DNA of 64,000 nucleotides, taken from contig JAQFVV010000020.1 of assembly GCA_028023455.1 (NCBI GenBank), positions 4,075,092-4,139,091 of the forward strand, in the 5' to 3' direction. The notes below the pieces were generated by a model. That model saw only the letters and a program-made list of their open reading frames with translations. It was not told the origin of the DNA and did not search any database. Made by a program: the position numbers and the translations under genes. Positions 36,135 to 48,895 of the stretch are shown one piece after another (the stretch's first letter is position 1; the number at the start of each line of letters is the position of its first letter). This stretch comes from Epiperipatus broadwayi (Eukaryota > Onychophora > Udeonychophora > Euonychophora > Peripatidae).

Positions 36135-37160
36135 GGCTCACAGAAATATAGACCAAGCCCGGATTACATTTATAATTGAGTTCTTAAGTTGGCTACATAA
36201 TAATATAATGGCAATGTTTAATGGGGAGTGGTACTATATGAAGGATGGATGGCCTATGGGCCTTTCAATTAGTGAGATCATCGCCATCATTGTAATTGAC
36301 CATCATGAACAATAATAGATCTTGCCAAAATATGACAACTTATCAGAATTTTAAAATCTACACTAGATATGTGGATGATCTGTTTATAGTTGCCAAGACT
36401 GATGTCATTAATAAAATCAAAAATGAACTCCATAACAGCTCTCTCTTGACTTTAAATATGGAAATGGGAAGATCTTAACAAGCAAGTAAAATATCTAGAT
36501 GTACTGGTTAAACGAGAACACACACACTTGACATACAAAATGTTTGTGAAGCCATTTGAAGTAAGAGGCCATATCCAACCTAGTTCCATTACGCCCACCA
36601 GCCATAAATTAGCTGGGCTAATATCTTTTCTGCACAGAAACCAACAGCTGTGTAAGTTAAAAGCAGACAAGAAGACAAATATAATATTATACAGGGAAGA
36701 TTTACCGAAAATGGGTTCAAACATGGACTGATCGACAGAAGGATCATACATTTCAACAATAAAGTAACCAACAAGACACCCAATATTTGGATACACATAG
36801 ACTGATGCTGCCATACATTCCTAATTTACATAATACATTTTATACAATTTTTAACAGAGTTTCAATTAACTTTTCGTACCCCCCCCCCAATTCTAACAGA
36901 TTACTTAACAACACGAAAAATAAACTAACACTGGCTCAAACACCTCAAGCCGTTTGTAATATTGCATGTACTCATGCAAATTGTAGAGCCTCATATTATG
37001 GGGAAACCAAGACAGCAATAGAAACCAGATTAATACAACACAAATATGCATACATCAAAGCTCAGTCAGATCCATCACGTTATTCCATTTTTGCACTTCA
37101 TCAGACACTAACAGGACACAAAGGCACGATGTAAAAAAAAAGTTAAGGAGGCCTGCTTCA
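36135..37160 (+). pseudogene. Penelope-like RT/GIY-YIG pseudogene, right copy
   Basis: Plus-strand coding begins in the loop with ARITFIIEFLSWLHNNIMAM, then motif B (KDGWPMGLSISEI), then motif C in another frame (YTRYVDDLFIVAKTD, about 36357-36401). The linker LTYKMFVKPFEVRGHIQPSS and the post-RT region (SHKLAGLISFLHRNQQLCKL) follow. After a break near 36730-36790 come LPYIPNLHNTFYTIFNR and the GIY-YIG module (NCRASYYGETKTAIETRLIQ plus HKYAYIKAQSD, about 36975-37080). Motif A and the N-terminus are missing. It is longer than its inverted partner because it also covers the loop. Confidence 0.87.
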
Positions 37161-37381
37161 TTGCCATGGATTGCAATGCTATCAACTGCAAGGACACATG
37201 CTTAGCAATCTCAAAGAAATGGAGTGATTAACCTCTGAACTTCGCATAATTTGCATATAATTACTTTTCTCTGAGCTATGAAAATGAGAGCACATCTCTT
37301 GAAAGCGCTTAAAGAATAATATATTTTAATTTGTTTTTTAAGTAAAAAGTAGCTTTACGGTCAGATGCAATAGCGCCTAAT

Positions 37382-37392
37382 CTTTATTTTCA
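37382..37392. repeat. Target-site duplication, right copy (CTTTATTTTCA)
   Basis: Exact copy of 35102-35112; LINE-A sequence resumes immediately after it (CATATTTTGAAAAAATCC, compare CATATTCTGAGAAAATCC near 2346). Confidence 0.85.
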
Positions 37393-37429
37393 TATTTTGA
37401 AAAAATCCATTAAACATTACTTTAGTCTT

Positions 37430-38860
37430 TTAACATTTATCTTTAGCTCTACTTTTTCTTACTTTCATCTGATAACTCCTGCAACATTTCCTGCAGCTTC
37501 AAATCATTATTTGCAAAGACAATTACATCATCTGCAAAATCTAAATGACTTAAATAATTTCCATTTACTTTCACCCCTTTAGCTTTCCATTTTAATCCAC
37601 AAAATACTTCTTGCAGCTACTATAAAACGTTTTGGAGATATGGAGTCACCCTGTCTTACACCCTTCTCAATATTGACTTTCCTAGTATCATTAGTATTCT
37701 AATTGTTGCTGTTGCATTTTTCTAAATATTCTTTAAAACATGACAGTATCCTGGATCTATACCTTGATGATCCAATGCTTTAATCATTGAAGAAATGTTT
37801 ATAGAATCAAATGCCTTTTCATAATCTACAAATCCAAAGCATAATGGCAACTCATATTCATATGTCCTTTCTATAACTTCTCTCAATACCTGGATATGAT
37901 CTACTGTACTAAAATCACTTTTAAATCCATCTCGTTCTCTTGGTTGGTGGAAATCCAATGTTCTCTGTAGACGAGTTGTAATTATCTTGGTAAAAATTTT
38001 GTATAAAACTGATAAAAGGCTGATAGGTCTGTAATTTCTAATATCTTCTTTATCACCTTTTTTAAATATTAATACTACATTCTTTCAATCATCTGGTACA
38101 TCTTTATCATTTAGACATTTGGTATATAATTTTGCTAAACAAAATGTATTTCTTCACCTGCTTCTTTTAATATGTCAATTATAAATTCCATCATTACCTG
38201 GAGCCTTTCCTTTCTTCATACATTTAATTGCATGTCTCACTTCTTCATTTAAAATTCTGGGAAATTCGGGAGATGTAATAGATATAGAAGACACTTGTTC
38301 TTTATTACTATATAATTCTTGACAAAAGTCTTCTACCCATTTCATGATGTCATCTCTCTTTTTAGTAATAATTCCATCTTTTTTTCTTATTGCAGATATA
38401 AATTTTCTACCAATACCAAAATGTTGTTTTACACTCTTGAGACTTTTATTCTCTTCTATAGCTTTCCTTGCTAGTTCACAGTTATACTTTCTTATATCAT
38501 ATTCAACTCTTTTCCGCACCATTTTACAAAATTCGAGATATTCAATCCTTTTTAGTGCATCATTTTTGTATATCTTCATATTACTTCTTTTTTTCATAAA
38601 TTCTCTAGTCTCAATAGAAATTTTATTGATCAATTGATGCTTTTTTCTACCAGCTATCTTTGTTGCATCAGTTATTTTCATATTAATTTCATTCAAATCT
38701 GAATCATGTTCAAAATCTACTAATACTTGAAACCCATTTGCATGTTCTAATTTAAATTCATTAGAATGTTTCTGAAGATTAGGAATATCAACTGTAAATA
38801 TTGTTTTTCTTAATAAGTTTTGTCTTTCTAGTTTTGCATTAACACGTATCTTACATCTTA
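37430..38860 (-). pseudogene. LINE-A reverse transcriptase
   Basis: Reading down the minus strand: the pre-RT region to EEVRHAIKCMKKGKAPGNDG (about 38250-38190), then a frameshift near 38175. RPISLLSVLYKIFTKII (about 38030-37980) and FKSDFSTVDHIQVLREVIER (about 37925-37870) follow. Next is motif A, CFGFVDYEKAFDSI (about 37840-37800), and the catalytic FADDVIVFANNDLK (about 37540-37500, YADD-type). The stretch between GIDPGYCHVLKN and the FADD motif is shortened and frame-broken. The N-terminal part is one open frame of about 300 codons (39083-38175) linking to the endonuclease. Confidence 0.87.
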
Positions 38861-39591
38861 CTAATCGATGATCACTTCCTGAGTTAAATTTATTAAGAAC
38901 ATTACAATCTTGAAATATGTATTTTCTGTTAGTCAAAATATAATCCAATTCTGTTGTATTTTCATTTGGATGCTTCCATATCCATTTCCTTTTAACATTT
39001 TTGTCAAAAAAGGAATTCATAATATAAAGTTTTTCTTTTTCTGAAAACTCCTCGTTCCCTCTCATTTCTATTACCATAACCAAAATTACCTAAAGCACTT
39101 TCATCTTTCATTTGTTTACCAATTCTAGCATTAAAGTCTCCCATAACAATTTTAAAATGTTGTTTACTCTGATCAAAAGCCTTTTGTACATCCATATAAA
39201 AATCTTCTACTACTTCATCACTATGAGAACTTGTTGGGGCATAAATCTGAATTATCTGCATTTGGTATCTGCTATTAAGTTGTATAACTAATCTTGCCAC
39301 TCTGTCTGATACACCATCAATCTCCACGATGTTGTTCTTCCACTTTTTATTTATAATGAATCCTACTCCACTTGTATTTTCAATATTTGTACCTTTATAG
39401 AAGAGTACATGTCTACTTTTTAAATCAATTGTCTCTTCACCTTTTCTTCTAACTTCACAAAGTCCAATAATGTCCCATTTAATATAAGACAGTTCTTCTT
39501 CTAATTTTTGTAATCTTTCTTCACTTGAAAATGATCTGCAGTTGTAAATACCTAAATAAAAAGTCATCATCAAATGGCAGCCTGGGTCCAC
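38860..39591 (-). pseudogene. LINE-A APE-type endonuclease
   Basis: From 39591: MTFYLGIYNCRSFSSEERLQ, then WDIIGLCEVRRKGEETIDL (catalytic E), GVGFIINKKWKNNIVEI, MQIIQIYAPTSSHSDEVVED, VMGDFNARIGKQ (GDFN) and, after a frameshift near 39055, LDYILTNRKY and NSGSDHRLVRCKI (SDH). All catalytic landmarks of an exonuclease III-like nicking domain remain, so a single frameshift separates it from integrity. The first codons overlap the 5' leader motif CTGCCATTTGATGATGACTT, shared with the copy at 22685. Confidence 0.9.
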
Positions 39592-40040
39592 AATCAGGTG
39601 ATTCTTAGCACCCTCTGCCTTAGGCTACCAACCGCTTCCTTGGTGGGTGACTTTTTAGCCTCCTGGGAATAAGGGCTATGCTTTATTTTTGTCTGTCATA
39701 ATTGTATATATTTTGGAAAATTATTTATCATTTATACAGATATTCATTCTGCCTTATCAGGCAACTGAGAAGAAAGACCATGGTATCTTAAACTCAGAGG
39801 TAAAAAGCCAATAAACTCACTACACTAGCTAATGTGTGTTGCTCAGCAGCCCATCCATGTTCGTATACTATGTGAATAATCACATAGTAATAACAGCTGC
39901 AATGATAAGAATGTATGGAGTGGACTTTAAGAATTTGCCCTGCTCAGTTCCTTTAAGGCCTCCAAGAGGAATCAAAGGGTCTCCTTTCAGTTAATATATA
40001 TTGTACCGGTCAAAACATGTTTATCCATCTAACATGAGCT

Positions 40041-40142
40041 GGAACTCACAATATGTACTTCAAACCCAGTTAAGCCTGAGATTTAGGTCAGGGAACTCAC
40101 AATATGTACTTCAAACCCAGTTAAGCCTGAGATTTAGGTCAG
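40041..40142. repeat. 51-bp tandem duplication
   Basis: Two adjacent identical units starting GGAACTCACAATATGTACTT at 40041 and 40092. Confidence 0.93.
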
Positions 40143-41269
40143 GACCAACCTGAATTCGAACCACTCCATAAGCCCCATATCAAACATCTAATGAATAACA
40201 TATAATGATGGCTCATGAGAATTTATCTTAAATCCTAAATCTGGCCCACTAGCAAAGCAGAGAGACAATGAGACATCTATTAACTATGCTAAAATATGGT
40301 TGGTTGTACATGTGGAAATGGAGGAAAAGGAATTCCTGAATAAATCAATTAAGTTAGATAATAAAAAATATATAATTTAATAGCATGACAAATTATTTAT
40401 ATACATTATGAATTAACTGCATACATTAGTTTGTGCGTGAATGAGCAAGCAGTAGATAATTACATATTGTTATTCATGCTATTATTTCTCATATGCTCTT
40501 TTATTAATTAAACAACATATACCATAAATAAACACACATCTTTGGTGGGTCCAATATTAAGATGCCAATCAATTATTAGAAAAAAATTATATAAAATTGC
40601 TATTAACGCTTTGGGTTACGGTTCTGAAACATGGTAATTAACATTATTTCGGGGAGCATTCCAAGATTCATTACAAATATAATATAAACTATTTTCATGC
40701 CATTACGGTCGTGAAAATAAATAAAACACATTTGAAAATTACATTTAGTTATATGACAAAATATTTATTGAAAATTCTTTTAATTAACAATAGTAAAAAG
40801 AACATTTTATTTTCCCCAAGGCAAATACTCAATGCCCAAGCATCCACGACTAGCTCAGCTGTTGGTAATCACTAACAGATTATACATAATTAGTGGTGAA
40901 AGAATTGGTAAAAAGATTTGTAAAAGAATTTATAAAAAGAATTGACCGACAAATAGAGTTTAAATTTTAAGACAATTTATTAACTAACATTAATTTACTA
41001 AATTTAAACATCTTTATAATTTTTTAACTAATATAACACACGCACATTTTAAATTAACACACTATAATATATATCTTATGAAAAGCATAAATAATATTTG
41101 ACATTTATAAAATCATATAGCATTCACAAACACGCACATCAATAGTTCATTTTATGCATGATTATAGCATTCAAATTACTTGTATCTGGAGGCTTTATGA
41201 ATTTTAATGCAATGACTATTAAGGTATAAATGAAAATAAGCAAATGTTTTACCTAGAATTTTGAACGTA

Positions 41270-41421
41270 GATTTAGAGCTTTGTTTTCTTCTTGTTTGCT
41301 GCATCTTCCAGCCAGCTGGGACGTTTCCTTGATGAGTTTCCTTATGATTTAGAGCTTTGTTTTCTTCTTGTTTGCTGCATCTTCTAGCCAGCTGGGACGT
41401 TTCCTTAATGAGTTTCCTTAT
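41270..41421. repeat. 76-bp tandem duplication
   Basis: Two adjacent units starting GATTTAGAGCTTTGTTTTC at 41270 and 41346, differing at only a couple of positions. Confidence 0.93.
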
Positions 41422-43469
41422 TATTCATGATTATTATTATTATTGGAGACAATTAGATACTGACGGAGATTTTCTAAGATGTTACGCTGACATTATTTCA
41501 CGGGCAGATATTGCTGATCTTATTTGACTAAGGCTGGAGAAAGACATGTGTTCCCAAAAGCTGCTCAGCACTGCATTTTGTTTCTGGATCCAATTAACTC
41601 AACTGATTGTCCTCTCTTGACTTAACTGACTCAATTGATTTGCGAACTGAACTGATTATCCGATAAAATTTTACTATTTATACCTGCGAAGTGTTTTTCT
41701 TTTCGATATCCTCTGGCAATATCTGTTGTCAAAATTCCATTGATAATCCTTTGACAATGTGTTTTGGAAGATTGTTTAATTAGTAATAGCCATGAAGATG
41801 TGTTGTTTTACATTTTACTTAATAGCCATCACAGAGAGTTTTTGAATTTTTAACCTTCATTTATTATTTATTATTTCTTTAATACGGATACATTTATTTT
41901 ACATTCACACACACATATATAATTTCATTCTACACATCAAAACTAGTTTTGAGATTACTTTTCTTTAATTTGAATGAAAAGAGATTTATATTTTTAAAAC
42001 TTTAAATTATATTTTGACTAATAATAATAAACTCTACTTCCTTTTATAAAACTTTTCGTTTATCTTTTCTAACCAAAACTCCCCCTCCCCCCTTTTAGTC
42101 AATTATTTTCTAACTTTTATTTCAAAAACTAATGATAGAAAACTATTTGACTCTCATCTTTTCGAAAACAAACTGTAATAAACTCTTCAACATTTAATTT
42201 TACATTTTTCTTTTATGAAAGATTATTTTAATAATTTTTTTTAGATAAATTATCATGTGCCAATATCAATATTGGTACAATATATTGAGCAGAGTGCAAT
42301 TTTAATATTATCACAGCACTAAAATTAGGTCATAAGCAAAAGAAATAATAATATGAAGAAGTTTGTGATGCTGACATTGGCAAAAAAATAAGAAGAAACG
42401 GTCATGCTTCTGGATGAGAACGAAGTCTAAGCCCCCCCCCCTTTTTTAGAGCAGTGCTTAGAGAAGAGTGAATATGCATAGTGTGGCCCAGGTTGTACTG
42501 GAATAACTGACATGGGAGGCCTTTTATATGAAAGTTTGGTCCTGAAAAGTTCAATTATCAACAGAAGAGAATATGAAGAAAATATATGGGTTCAAACTTG
42601 ACACAACCCCCAGATTAGAAGCACGTAATATATATAAATTCACAAAATGGAACTGAATGTCAGCAACGATGCAGTATGAAAAGATGTCACTAATGACATT
42701 AATAAAATTTACTGCTTTAAAATAAATGACTCTAGTTTGAATGCCATAATTTATATAAATAATATGTGATGCCACTGTAATATGCACATAGGGAAAATTT
42801 TATTTAATAAAATATATGCTAAGATTTGACCCCTTTCTTTTCTGATATTTAAAATAAATCAATCCCACCTTCATTGATTTTATAATAACTGGAATATTTA
42901 AGTACTGTATTTGATATTTTAAGAGTATGAAAAATAAAATAAAAACTAGCAGTTATATATAGAAAACAATTAATAAGTCACTCTTTCAGAATTGAATAAA
43001 TAATATTTTAAATGATTTCAGAGTGTTAATTAGCTTGAGTTCTGGATTCCCCAGGTAGAATCCAGAGTTAAACAAATAACAAATTTTTACACTAAAACAT
43101 AAACGAAATGTTGACTCGTAAAAACAATCTGGTGAGCATAATAATTAATAATGCATTAAGTTTTAAGGGGACGTTAATAACCTTGATTTGTGGGGGTTTA
43201 CTTTAAAAAAAAGAAAAGATTTTAGAAATTCAACACATCAGATTGCTTGAGATTGGCATATTAATAATAACTAAAATACACATATAAAATCAAGTAATAA
43301 ATACATATAAATAAATGACCACACCAAAGTTAAAGAAAGTTAGAGCATATGAGAGAGAATTAAATTTATAGAAATCATTTGAGAGCAATTTACATATATA
43401 TTAGAAATAAAGTTAAATGATACATTAGGAGAAGAAGTCTTGATAATAGAGTTTGAGATTAGTTAGACT

Positions 43470-43800
43470 AGCTTTACTTGTGGCTTGAAAATTTACCTTG
43501 CACCATTTTAAGAGTCCATATTTTAAAGTCTGCTTATGCATGGCAGTTCTTATGTGACAGCAAGCTTCCATTTAGAATTCCAGAGTTCTTCTTTAGGCTT
43601 TCCTTCATTTCAGGGCAGCAAGATATTATGGCAGTGGAATATGACCCTCATGGGTCAGAAAGGTGATGAGCTTTCTATGCTTACATTTCAAACCAGCTTG
43701 GATTCAGTTAACTGCACAGTTCTCTGAATAGTAGCTAATCTGTTGGTGATTAAAAATTGGCCCATTTTATACTCCTGCCCAGGTATTTCTGGAATGCTTT
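43470..43800. other. Mixed-composition block, origin unknown
   Basis: More G+C than the surroundings. The minus strand has a TATA-like GAGTATAAAATGGGCC near 43758-43773. Two overlapping plus-strand open frames (43478-43666, 43536-43727) resemble no protein and compete with each other. It may be part of an unrecognised LTR or DNA element. Confidence 0.35.
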
Positions 43801-46800
43801 TAATTTCTTAATTCTACCTCTAAATCTAATCTCTGATCTAAAAAAATCTTACTTTTTCTTTCTCCATTGTTTTTGAAGATGCAACGTAAGATAATATCCC
43901 AAAATAAATTCAAATCTATTTCCAGATTAGAAATAGATTTGACAAAAATGTTTATAACAAAAGTATGATTGTTAATCTTAATCCCCATTTTATTTTAAGT
44001 AAAAATTTTAATTAAAAATTCCTTCCCTAGATTAAAACAATATTATATTTCCAAGACTTTAATTATTTTTGGACAATTAATGGTTGAATCTTCCATCTTG
44101 GATTTTATAAAATATACAGTTTAATAGGAAAAACAATTTAAAAGGAAAAAGTTTTAAAATGATGTATAATAAAATATTTTTTAAAAATCAGTATTTTGTT
44201 AGTATTTTTGCTCCTATAATATATATATATATATATCTGAGCCGCACCTATGTACTTTAATTTAATAAAAAAAATAATAATAATAATTTTAAAAAAATGT
44301 TATTGGAACGTTAAAATTTTATAACTTAGGCACGCATCTCAAATATATACATAAAGTATATATACATGACCAAAGGAGCAGGATGGGATATAGGGTTTAA
44401 ACACAGGTTAGTAGAGAGAACCATGAATCTCAATCTTAAGCTAAGATTGACTGCTTCAATATATATATATATATAAAAATTAAGACTATACTATAAGCAA
44501 AATTAACATAATAATGTTATTAATAATAAATTGAAAAAGCACATTCATATATATGTTTACTATTTGTGTTCACTCAAAAAATAAATAAAAAATACAATAA
44601 CTTATCTTTTTAAAAAATTGAATGAATAGCTAGCCATTAAATTTTTATTGCAATTAAAAACTCTCTGGGTGATATCCTTTTTCTTCAATAATTTTTCCCC
44701 ATATAGAAATGCTATAGCAATCTCATTATCACCTAATTTTGACCTCTCTAATTGTTTTGATGTTTTAGTCCATATTAACTTCAGAATCTAAACAGTTATT
44801 ACTATTCAAAATTCTCATTTAAATTTTTCAAACCTTAAGCCTTTTGATGCAATTCAGAAAAGTTTTTCAATTCTTCTTTCTGTCACTAGTAAATCATTAA
44901 CTTTTTATTTTATCACTTAAGAAAAATATTTTATGATTTTTTTTAAATTTCATAAAACTTTTACTTCCAATATTATACTACAATGAAATTCAGAAAGAAT
45001 AAAAAATCCAATTATAAAATTGTGTCCATATAATCTCAATAAATATTATGACACTCTAAGGTAGAAAAATGGTTGCTATTGTATTGTAAAACTTATTAAA
45101 TTTACAAATATTATTGTTTAATTTTTTTATTATTTTTTGTTTGTTTACAATTTTTGAATAGAGTATAATTGGATTAGTGTATATTGATCCAATATATATC
45201 ATGGCTTCAAGGTATATTGGTAACCCAAAGGCTCAGGTTGTAATTGGGCAAGAACAAAAGACAATGGATTGAGAAGAGTGCGTTTATGTGGAATGTGTTT
45301 GAGATTGGATGTACCTTTATGGAAAGTAAAGTAAAATGAACATACATTTGTTTTATTCCTCTAAGAACAATAACAAATAAATTTTATTTAAATTCATGAT
45401 ATGTATAATTATTACAATGATTAAATACCTTATGGTACTTTTATGAATTATTAAAATAATCTTAAATGTGATCTTATGTGCACAGACTGTATTGCAATGT
45501 ACAATGTATAAATACTTTATGGTACTTTTATGAATTATTAAAATAATCTTAAATGTGATCTTATGTGCACAGACTGTATTGCAATGTACAATGTATAAAT
45601 ACTTACTCTAAGATAAATGATTATGTTTATTCAGATAGGTCTAGCAATTAACTCTCTTTTATTGCAGATTAAAGGTAATGTCAACTTAATTTTCTCAGGG
45701 TTCTTAACTAAATCTAATTAAATTATTTATTTAATGAAATATAAAATTAAAAATTATAATTAACTTATTCCAGGTATCATTAAGGTATCAAAGGGATTTC
45801 TTTTGTACCTCTCTATACCTTATTGAATTTTATTACAACTAGTGACCGATATAATAAATGATGCAAATGGATTCAATAAAGAAAATTAATTTAACAAAGT
45901 GGAAATATGACTTCTTTTATTTTGATAAGATTAAAAGATGATGATTTCAGTTACACCAGACAACTATAAAAATATTAGCAGAACAATAAATGTACTTCTA
46001 ATAAAAAGTTCTCTGCAAAATAAATAAAAATATTATTTGTTCTCTTTAAATAATCTAACATTGGGTTATGATTATGTGTATAGTCAATAAAGTAATGCAA
46101 ATACACAACAATATATTAATATTTACTAAGGCTGTAAACCTCAAGAATATACGCTTGAAAATGCGAAAGTAGGGCCCTCTACAGGTCTTAACCACAAGCT
46201 TACACCAATGTGCATTTAAATAAATTTGTAATTACAACAATATATTGTAAATGGTTGTATTCTAATCACTCAATGCCTAAAATCAATGACAGATGGATAG
46301 GAATGTTTCACTATGTTCTTATTTTTTTTCCATGGTGATAATTAGTCGCTAGCAACTCATTTCTAAGATCGGTCTAGTTTCTTAACCTTTTTATCAAATT
46401 GTTCATGTAGTAATCTTATCAATGCTACACAAGTACTTACCTTCATAAAATTTAACCATTGTATGTATCTTTTAATGGCATGTCTTACTACATTGTCTAG
46501 CTTATAGTATATGTTGAAGTTTCAATCTTTAGTTAGGAGCAAACCTCAACTAACAAATAAAGACTCGAATTATCATTACCACGAAAGTTCTTTGCTGCAA
46601 TCATTAAATGATATATAATCTTTACTAACAACAATGAAGATAAATATTCTCTGGTGATTTAATTATCTACTAGGGATGTTGCGTAACAGAATAACGTGAG
46701 GCTGTGAATAAGGAAAAATAAAACTAAGTAAATTAAACATTAATGCAACCTATCTCTAATACAAAAAATAACAGCAGACATTACATTTATACCCAAAATC

Positions 46801-48160
46801 ATTAATAATGTAAGGTAGTTGTTACCTATACCTTCTTATACATTCTCTTGAGAACTTTATTAATATTATAATTACAATAGCTATAAAGAAAATAAATACA
46901 TAATTTAAGAATAAAATTTAGTAGACAATCATATTTAACAAGGCTCAGCTCAAAAGCATTATGTAAGATTATTTACATTTTACTGGCAATAATTTTAATA
47001 ATATACACTTAACATTAAGTCCACATGATGGAATAATCCATTCGGAAATGAAAATTTGAAGCACAGATTAATAGAATAATTTTTCCAAAGATTTGCAGTA
47101 AATTACAATTATTACTTTTATTCGGCTTTAGTGGTTGTAACGATCCATTTTAGAACATTTTATTTAATATTTTATAATGTCTTTGTTGTATTCATGGCTA
47201 CAGCATTAATAAGTATAAATTCATTGACCTTGGGCTGGTATTAGAATGGTAGTTTTATATAAAATTAGTAGGTTAATCTTTCAGGAAGCAATATGGAGAA
47301 TAATATCCTAATGGCTGATAATTATCATATACATTGAATACAGTAATTTGATAGTTCATTAATTTAAGCAAGTTGAATTGATCTAGCTACAGTCCAGGTC
47401 ATCTTATTAATTTATGAGACCTAGCAGAGAATAAATAATCTATTGGCTTGAATTACTTTCGGCAATCTTCATTAAGATTTTTAGACAGCTTTTATATATG
47501 AACAATTATATGTCGAATATTAATCTGTAGTTTGTACCAAGTTTCTAACATTCAATAATTCCATAGGAAAAAGCAGTTAATACTTTTTCAACAAAGTTAT
47601 TCCAATTTCAGAAAAAAGATGAATGATTTCTAAAATATTTATATGCAGAGCATCCCATAAGTAATTTTATAAATTCCATTGGTTACGTAAAACATTTAAA
47701 TTTGATTTCCTTTTAAATAATATTCTGTGATAATTCTTATTGTTATTGCAGTTTATTTATTTAGGATGCTGAAAAAGATACATTTTCCCAGCTAGGAAAA
47801 TTGCATAGTAGGTTTCTCTACTTTTCCATGTTGGAGAAAGTGAAAAAAATTAATTGGATATAGTCCTTGATGCATTGTAATTTAGTAAAGACTGCTGAAA
47901 TTTTGATGGGATATTTATAGCATATTATCATGTGATCTGTGATATCAACCAATATTATCAAAGTTCTTTTCTTTCCAAAAATTTTATGGGTAACACCTGT
48001 TTCATTGCTATGGTAAAAATTGATAGCAGACAAACTTGAGCATCTGGGGGTTTCCAAAAGCACAGATTTTAAGCCATCATTTTTAAAATAAACTTAGATA
48101 TTAAAAATCCAATGTTATATCTTAATTTAGATTATTAGTTTATAAATAAACTATACAATT
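43801..48160. other. Noncoding A+T-rich intronic sequence
   Basis: AT microsatellites near 44218-44237 and 44458-44475. One tandem duplication is listed separately. Nothing coding was recognised; the minus frames 43800-43988 and 47818-48063 resemble no family. Confidence 0.5.
45422..45605. repeat. 87-bp tandem duplication
   Basis: Units begin TAAATACCTTATGGTACTTT at 45422 and TAAATACTTTATGGTACTTT at 45509; a third partial start lies at 45596. Identity is nearly complete. Confidence 0.92.
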
Positions 48161-48177
48161 GTTTATCTTGCTTATAT

Positions 48178-48895
48178 ATGTTTGTGAAACCTATGAAAGT
48201 TTGGGGTTTAATTCATCCACATTCATACTCTCCTCAAGTGCACAAGTTGGAATCTTTGAATTCGTTTTTATATAGAAACCACCATCTTTGTAAATTTGAG
48301 GCACATAGGAAAGGAAATCTTATTTGTTTTATTGAGGATTTAGTGAAACTTGGACATAAACGTTCAATTATCAATAATAGAGTTGTAAAATTTTTACATA
48401 ATTTGCAGTTTAAACCTGACAAGATGGAAAAACCTTGTATAGTTTTGCCATATATTCATTCTATTGCAAAACAGTTAATTAATAAGTTATCTCCAGATTT
48501 TCAAGTAATTTTTCATTCACCTCCAAATACGAATAGATTGATTAACAATTCAAAATTTAAAATTGAATCTAATTTAACACAGCATGTGGTTTATAGTGTC
48601 TCTTGTCCTCATAAAGATTGTTTTTTTATTTATTATGGTGAAACTAAAAAAAATATTTTAAATAGAGTTTCACAGCATAAATATTTATATCGTAGTAAAA
48701 CTAAATATTTGGGTAATTCAGTGTTTGTGGAACATGAAAATAAGGCTGGACACTTGTGTCAACCAGTAGAGGCAAAATTAGTGTGTACGAAGAGTAAAGC
48801 ATAAGTTTAAAGAAGCTTGTTTTATAGCTGGTAATCCCAATGCTATTAATAGATAGGATTCTTGTTTTAATATTTCTAAAATATGGACGTCATAA
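48178..48895 (+). pseudogene. Penelope-like 3' fragment with GIY-YIG domain
   Basis: A 5'-truncated Penelope-like copy, open for 208 codons: FVKPMKVWGLIHPHSYSPQV, LNSFLYRNHHLCKFEAHRK, LVKLGHKRSIINNRVVKFL, then HSPPNTNRLINNSKFK. The GIY-YIG module follows (VVYSVSCPHKDC, IYYGETKKNILNRVSQHKY). A frameshift near 48795 moves the last part (FKEACFIAGNPNAINR) to another frame. It corresponds to the second half of the copies at 6-9 kb and 35-37 kb but is a different subfamily and the least decayed in this part. The RT palm is absent. The long open frame may reflect youth rather than function. Confidence 0.87.

Larger units (their letters stand above)
35113..37381. mobile_element. Penelope-like element pair inserted in LINE-A
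   Basis: The 2,269-bp insertion consists of a minus-strand arm (35162-36134), a loop of 287 bp (36135-36421) and a plus-strand arm (36422-37380). Outer ends: AGGCGCTATTGCA on the left matches TGCAATAGCGCCT on the right. An extra 49 bp (35113-35161) lies outside the left arm. The two copies face each other with their 5' ends and carry their GIY-YIG ends outward. The 11-bp target duplication shows the whole pair entered as one event. Confidence 0.88.
34590..39680 (-). mobile_element. LINE-A retrotransposon, near full length, split by a Penelope pair
   Basis: The best LINE-A copy. The 5' end is near 39680, endonuclease 39591-38860, RT 38860-37430, then an interruption by the Penelope pair 35113-37381, and the RT thumb and C-terminal region 35101-34597. 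The 3' end is near 34590 at CATCCATCCATCC. The interrupted sequence reads continuously once the insertion and one copy of the 11-bp target duplication are removed; the intact junction is visible at 2330-2360 in the truncated copy. It lies in the same orientation as the F-box gene. A few frameshifts disable it. One APE-endonuclease plus RT polyprotein matches the type often misannotated in databases as craniofacial development protein 2-like. Confidence 0.88.
39681..43470. other. Noncoding sequence with short tandem duplications
   Basis: AT-rich intronic sequence. Two direct duplications are listed separately. No exon or transposon ORF was recognised. Confidence 0.5.

Noticed and set aside
43478-43727. 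Two overlapping plus-strand open frames
   Set aside because: They overlap in different frames, match no family and have no splice support; kept only as a block of unknown origin.
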